DNA of 27,141 nucleotides from JANMOK01 sp031415055. Lineage in GTDB: Bacteria > Pseudomonadota > Alphaproteobacteria > Rhodobacterales > Rhodobacteraceae. The DNA lies in the NCBI GenBank assembly GCA_031415055.1, contig JANOQZ010000028.1, forward strand, positions 1 through 27,141. The letters are read 5' to 3'. Positions within the stretch are counted from its first letter, which is position 1. Every line of letters starts with the position of its first letter. Positions 24,150-27,141 of this stretch are shown here, piece after piece. Position numbers and translations under genes: made by a program. The notes under the pieces were generated by a model. The model ran no database searches. It saw only the letters and a list, made by a program, of their open reading frames with translations, and was not told the origin of the DNA.

Positions 24150-24600
24150 ACTACCCGGCTAGTGATAGAGTTGGTCGGTCTGTGGCCGCGCTGGATGTTG
24201 GACTCTTTCGGGTTGCGGGCGATCCAGCGAACGGGAAGGTTTTGGATCGCGAGGAGAGGTGCTCGATCTGTCTTGAGGCGACGGCGCAGATTGTATCGCT
24301 TGCGCTGGTCGCCCGACGAAACGGATTGAACGCCAATTTGATCTTCAAGCGGCTGCGTGATTCATGGTATGCGTCGGGGCGTTGCTTCGTGCTACGGACT
24401 TGCCGCACTTCCTGTCTGTTGAGATTGTCGACCATGCCTGCCTCGAAGAACCCCGGCCGATGACAACGGCGGGCAGATCGCGCTTCAGCTTGCAGGCTGG
24501 CAAGGGCTGTGGATCAGCGGGCCTTTTGATCCCCGCGAATTGGCACGACAAATCCGTGGCCTGTCAGGACCATCCCGGTCCCGATGCACAAGCAAGTCTG
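24150..24600 (+). pseudogene. IS66-family OrfA (TnpA-type) remnant
   Basis: Three pieces in three frames follow the order of the small IS66 accessory protein. The first is a helix-turn-helix part with LVARRNGLNANLIFKRLRD (about 24297-24360). The second is LSVEIVDHACLEEPRP. The third is GGQIALQLAGWQGLWISGPF followed by DPRELARQIRGLSG (from 24468). Frameshifts between them make it non-functional. No OrfB or large transposase frame follows, and I see no terminal repeats. Confidence 0.6.
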
Positions 24601-24769
24601 GTCGAGAGCCGAGGTTAGGGATGGCATTCGAAAAAACCCGCTTAACTTGCGCGCCTGACCGGAACGAGACTGCGGCAGGTCGATAGCTTACCGCAGTCGC
24701 AGCGCGGTTCACTGCCGGAAGGCGCTATGCCACCGGGGGTCGGGACAACGCACAAACCATCTACTAAGA

Positions 24770-25060
24770 TCACTGTCCAACCGAAGGAGCGGACCAGTGC
24801 GGCGACGAAGTCGGTCTGCCAGTCTGGCAGTCCGGTCTGGCGGCTATGGTCAAAGGCTTGTCCGCAGGCACGGGCAAAGTCGTTCCAAGCGCCAAGGCAG
24901 CCAGTTGGGCCGCGCCGTAAGCGGTGCATTCACCAAACGACGAGACGGCAATTTCGCGCTGGCAGACCTGTGCAAGGAAGGTGGAGAAATGGCTGCTGGC
25001 CGTGAGTATCGAGATACCCAGAACGCTTGGCAGGCAGCGAAACGGCGCGCGGGTGATTGC
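24770..25060 (-). pseudogene. Possible FGGY-type carbohydrate kinase, C-terminal remnant
   Basis: Read leftward, one frame contains FSTFLAQVCQREIAVSSFGE followed by CTAYGAAQLAALALG, which resembles the late FGGY kinase motif in which a conserved acidic-x-T-A-x-G-A-A-x-L-A string closes the nucleotide site. A TAA at 25073-25075 interrupts the frame just upstream. After a frameshift, WQTDFVAALVRSFGW resembles a kinase tail. The N-terminal sugar-binding half is not found. It may be a sugar kinase lost from this region; the assignment rests on one good motif. The rest of 24600-25295 shows nothing I can recognise. Confidence 0.4.
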
Positions 25061-25295
25061 GCGCTCCGCTGGTTACATTACGGCAAAAGGGGACGCCCCG
25101 GCCTGACGGCAGGTCAGGATGGCGGACATGGCGACCAACTCGCTGCCCAGAATGACCGGGCGGCGGAACGGCAGAGCTTTCCCGACAACGTGTTGCCTGT
25201 GCGCCGGGGTTCCGGCACAGTCTGCATACGAATGCAAAACAAGATTCGCTTGGACCGACATGTCCACAGCATGATCCGATGACAGGCGAGACCCG

Positions 25296-26264
25296 TTGAA
25301 AAACTTTGACCCAAAATGGCAAGACTTTCCGCATTTCGTTATCGGCATCACCAAGGAAATCTGGGAGGATCGGCAGATTGCGCTGTTGGAAACCTGCTAT
25401 GCCAAGGACATCATCGTTCGCGGGGCGGGTGGTATCAAGCAGGGCTGTCAGGCGGTGATCGACGACACGCTGGCCAAGATGGCGGCCTTTCCGGACCTGC
25501 GGATTCTGGCCGAGGACGTGATCTGGTCGGGCAGCGAAACCCAGCATTATTTGTCGTCGCACCGCAGTGTTATCACCGGCACGCAGACCGAGGACAGCAT
25601 CTACGGCCCCGCTTCTGGCAAACGCTACTATGCCCGCTGCATAGTGGATTGCGCGGTGACGGATGGGGTGTTCGATGACGAATGGCTGATGTTTGACTCG
25701 GGCGCCATCATCAAACAACTGGGCCACGACCCGCGCGATTATGTGCGCCGCCTGATCGCGGCGGAGGGTGGGTCGGCCAAGGCCAAGCGGCCGTTTACGC
25801 CGGATCAGGACCGCATCGGGGCCTATACTCTGCGCGGCAATGACAACCCCTGGGGTGGCAAACTGGTTGCGGTCCTGCAACGGATCATGCGCAAGGATAT
25901 CGCCGTGATCGGCAAGACCTATGAACGGGCGGTCAGGATGGAGCATCCGGGCGGGCAGGGCGGCTGGTCGTGGGATTTTGCCGAGGCGGCGTGGATGGGC
26001 CTGCGGTCGTCTTTCCCGGGCGCCAAGTTCACCGTTCATCACGTGATTGGCAACGACGAACTTGGCCGCCAGCCCCGCGCTGCCGTGCGGTGGAGCCTTG
26101 ATGGCCGGCATGACGGCTATGGCCGTTTTGGCGCGCCGACCGGGGCGAATGTGCATGTCATGGGCATCACGCATGCCGACTTCGGCCCTTGGGGCATTCA
26201 GCGCGAATTCACCCAGTACGATGAACTCGCCATCTGGAAGCAGTCCGAGATGCAGGCTGGCTGA
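25296..26264 (+). CDS. Tandem SnoaL-like (NTF2-fold) protein
   Basis: 322 residues made of two related alpha-plus-beta units of the polyketide-cyclase SnoaL type. The first ends around DDEWLMFDSGAIIKQLG. The second carries GWSWDFAEAAWMGLRSSFPG and the terminal FTQYDELAIWKQ. Such proteins include small-molecule isomerases, cyclases and hydrolases; this one has no known substrate. The start appears to be TTG 25296, with AGGCGAG upstream and a stop codon (25272-25274) limiting any extension; no ATG fits the N-terminal fold. It converges with the aldolase at 26277, and the two end only 12 bp apart. Confidence 0.8.
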   Translation: MKNFDPKWQDFPHFVIGITKEIWEDRQIALLETCYAKDIIVRGAGGIKQGCQAVIDDTLAKMAAFPDLRILAEDVIWSGSETQHYLSSHRSVITGTQTEDSIYGPASGKRYYARCIVDCAVTDGVFDDEWLMFDSGAIIKQLGHDPRDYVRRLIAAEGGSAKAKRPFTPDQDRIGAYTLRGNDNPWGGKLVAVLQRIMRKDIAVIGKTYERAVRMEHPGGQGGWSWDFAEAAWMGLRSSFPGAKFTVHHVIGNDELGRQPRAAVRWSLDGRHDGYGRFGAPTGANVHVMGITHADFGPWGIQREFTQYDELAIWKQSEMQAG

Positions 26265-26276
26265 CCGGGCGGTGCG

Positions 26277-27089
26277 TTAGTAGCCCTTCACCACCTCGGC
26301 CGTGGTCTGATGCACGGCGGCCAGTTGGGACGCCACGGCAGAGGCAAACAGCCGCACGTCCGTCAACAGGGAGGCAAAATCATATCCCTGCGCCAGCATT
26401 TGGCGGATCATGGCGGGCGAACCGGTGTGAACCCCGGCGATCCTGCCCGCCGAATTGACGCGGGAGACGACGCTGGCAATTGCTTCCAACACTTCTGGCG
26501 CGGTCGGCTCCAAAGTGGGTTCATAGCCCAGCGACAGGCCAAGGTCAGAGGGGCCGACATAGACGCCGTCGATGCCTTTGACCGCAAGGATGGCGTCAAG
26601 GTTGTCCAAAGCTTCGCGGGTTTCGATCATGGCCAACACCAGAACCGTTGTGTTGGCAGTTTTCACATAACTTGCCCCATGCACCAGATTGGCGCGGGTC
26701 GGGCCAAACGACCGGCTGCCAAGTGGCGCGTAGCGGGTGGAATGGACAAGGCGCTGCGCATCCTCGACGGTGTTGACCATTGGGCAGATCACCCCGGCAA
26801 ATCCGGCGTCGAGACATTTCATCAGAATGCCGGGTTCGTTCCATGGCACCCGGGCAAGAACCGGGGCAGGCAGGCCCTGCAGCACCTGCAACATCGTCAA
26901 TGCCATTTGGTAATCGATCAAACCGTGCTGCAGATCGACTGTCATCATGTCAAAACCCTGACGGCCCATGATCTCGGCGGTTACTGGCGAAGGCAAGGCG
27001 CACCAGCCGTTCACGGCCTTGCCTCCGGCGGCGAAATGTTTGCGCAGGTCTGGCAGGGGTCGTAGTTGCAAGTCGGGGTCAACGGACAC
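26277..27089 (-). CDS. HpcH/HpaI-family class II aldolase
   Basis: About 270 residues. The family motifs are clear: VDLQHGLIDYQ, the Arg in LARVPWNEPG, the metal-binding Glu in LAMIETREAL and the Asp in YVGPSDLGLSLG. Members cleave 2-keto-3-deoxy sugar acids or hydroxy-oxo acids to pyruvate (or a relative) and an aldehyde. This would be the end step of the dehydratase pathway in cluster 2, though the gene lies outside the repeat-bounded segment. The start is uncertain: GTG 27089 with AAGG upstream is taken, but the frame stays open to the window edge. Confidence 0.88.
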   Translation of the reverse strand: MSVDPDLQLRPLPDLRKHFAAGGKAVNGWCALPSPVTAEIMGRQGFDMMTVDLQHGLIDYQMALTMLQVLQGLPAPVLARVPWNEPGILMKCLDAGFAGVICPMVNTVEDAQRLVHSTRYAPLGSRSFGPTRANLVHGASYVKTANTTVLVLAMIETREALDNLDAILAVKGIDGVYVGPSDLGLSLGYEPTLEPTAPEVLEAIASVVSRVNSAGRIAGVHTGSPAMIRQMLAQGYDFASLLTDVRLFASAVASQLAAVHQTTAEVVKGY

Positions 27090-27141
27090 GTCGGGCCCCT
27101 TCGCTAAGGGTGGCGAGCTTGGCCCATGCAATCTCGGGGTC

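Noticed and set aside
24930..26174. Leftward 414-codon open frame opposite the SnoaL gene
   Set aside because: It mirrors the coding pattern of the rightward gene and shows no family motif; it is an antisense shadow of high-GC coding DNA.
1..27141. Search for CRISPR arrays, rRNA genes, intact tRNAs and replication origins
   Set aside because: No regularly spaced short repeats, no rRNA sequence and no complete tRNA cloverleaf were seen; only the two tRNA-fMet fragments.

Overview
The window reads as an alphaproteobacterium, most likely a member of the Rhodobacteraceae. The evidence is the GC-rich coding sequence, the sugar/cyclitol ABC transporter and dehydrogenase families, and two tRNA-fMet fragments whose 3' half looks like the rhodobacterial form. 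The whole stretch looks like accessory DNA built from stacked genomic islands.

Layout. Bases 1-969: 3' part of a tyrosine recombinase gene. Bases 1094-9504 (cluster 1): a LacI-type regulator read leftward, then a rightward operon of a membrane di-iron hydroxylase, a complete sugar-type ABC transporter (binding protein, permease, ATPase), a MocE-like Rieske ferredoxin, a hydroxypyruvate-isomerase-like protein, a PanB-like protein and an inositol-dehydrogenase-like oxidoreductase. Bases 9600-9890: a 290-bp repeat carrying a tRNA-fMet 3' fragment. Bases 10062-13312: a Gal80-like oxidoreductase, a DoxX membrane protein and a LUD-domain protein in one leftward operon, with a divergent LysR regulator. 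Bases 13348-13787: the right end of an IS3-family element that has removed the tail of a second, already broken Rieske gene. Bases 13783-22344 (cluster 2, leftward): GntR regulator, enolase-superfamily dehydratase, a second complete ABC transporter, SDR dehydrogenase, aldose epimerase, MocD-like desaturase, a second PanB-like protein and the broken Rieske gene. Bases 22441-25060: decayed genes (SMP-30 lactonase, a dehydratase with an internal deletion, IS66 orfA, a possible FGGY kinase) and the second copy of the tRNA repeat (23820-24110). Bases 25296-27141: a double SnoaL-domain protein and a convergent HpcH/HpaI aldolase.

How the genes fit together. Both clusters combine the same four parts: ABC uptake of a sugar-like compound, a membrane His-box oxygenase, a Rieske ferredoxin, and a PanB-like protein that lacks the metal ligands of true PanB. 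The closest described parallel is rhizopine (methyl-inosamine) catabolism, where MocD and MocE are thought to form an oxygenase system. My inference is that these are two cassettes for importing and oxidatively trimming (for example O-demethylating) a modified sugar or cyclitol, and then oxidising the product. In cluster 2 the epimerase, SDR, lactonase relic, dehydratase and aldolase outline a non-phosphorylative sugar-acid route. No dedicated ferredoxin reductase is visible.

The two tRNA-fMet repeats align without gaps at an offset of exactly 14220 bp. They suggest successive insertions at one tRNA target, each bringing its own version of this module.
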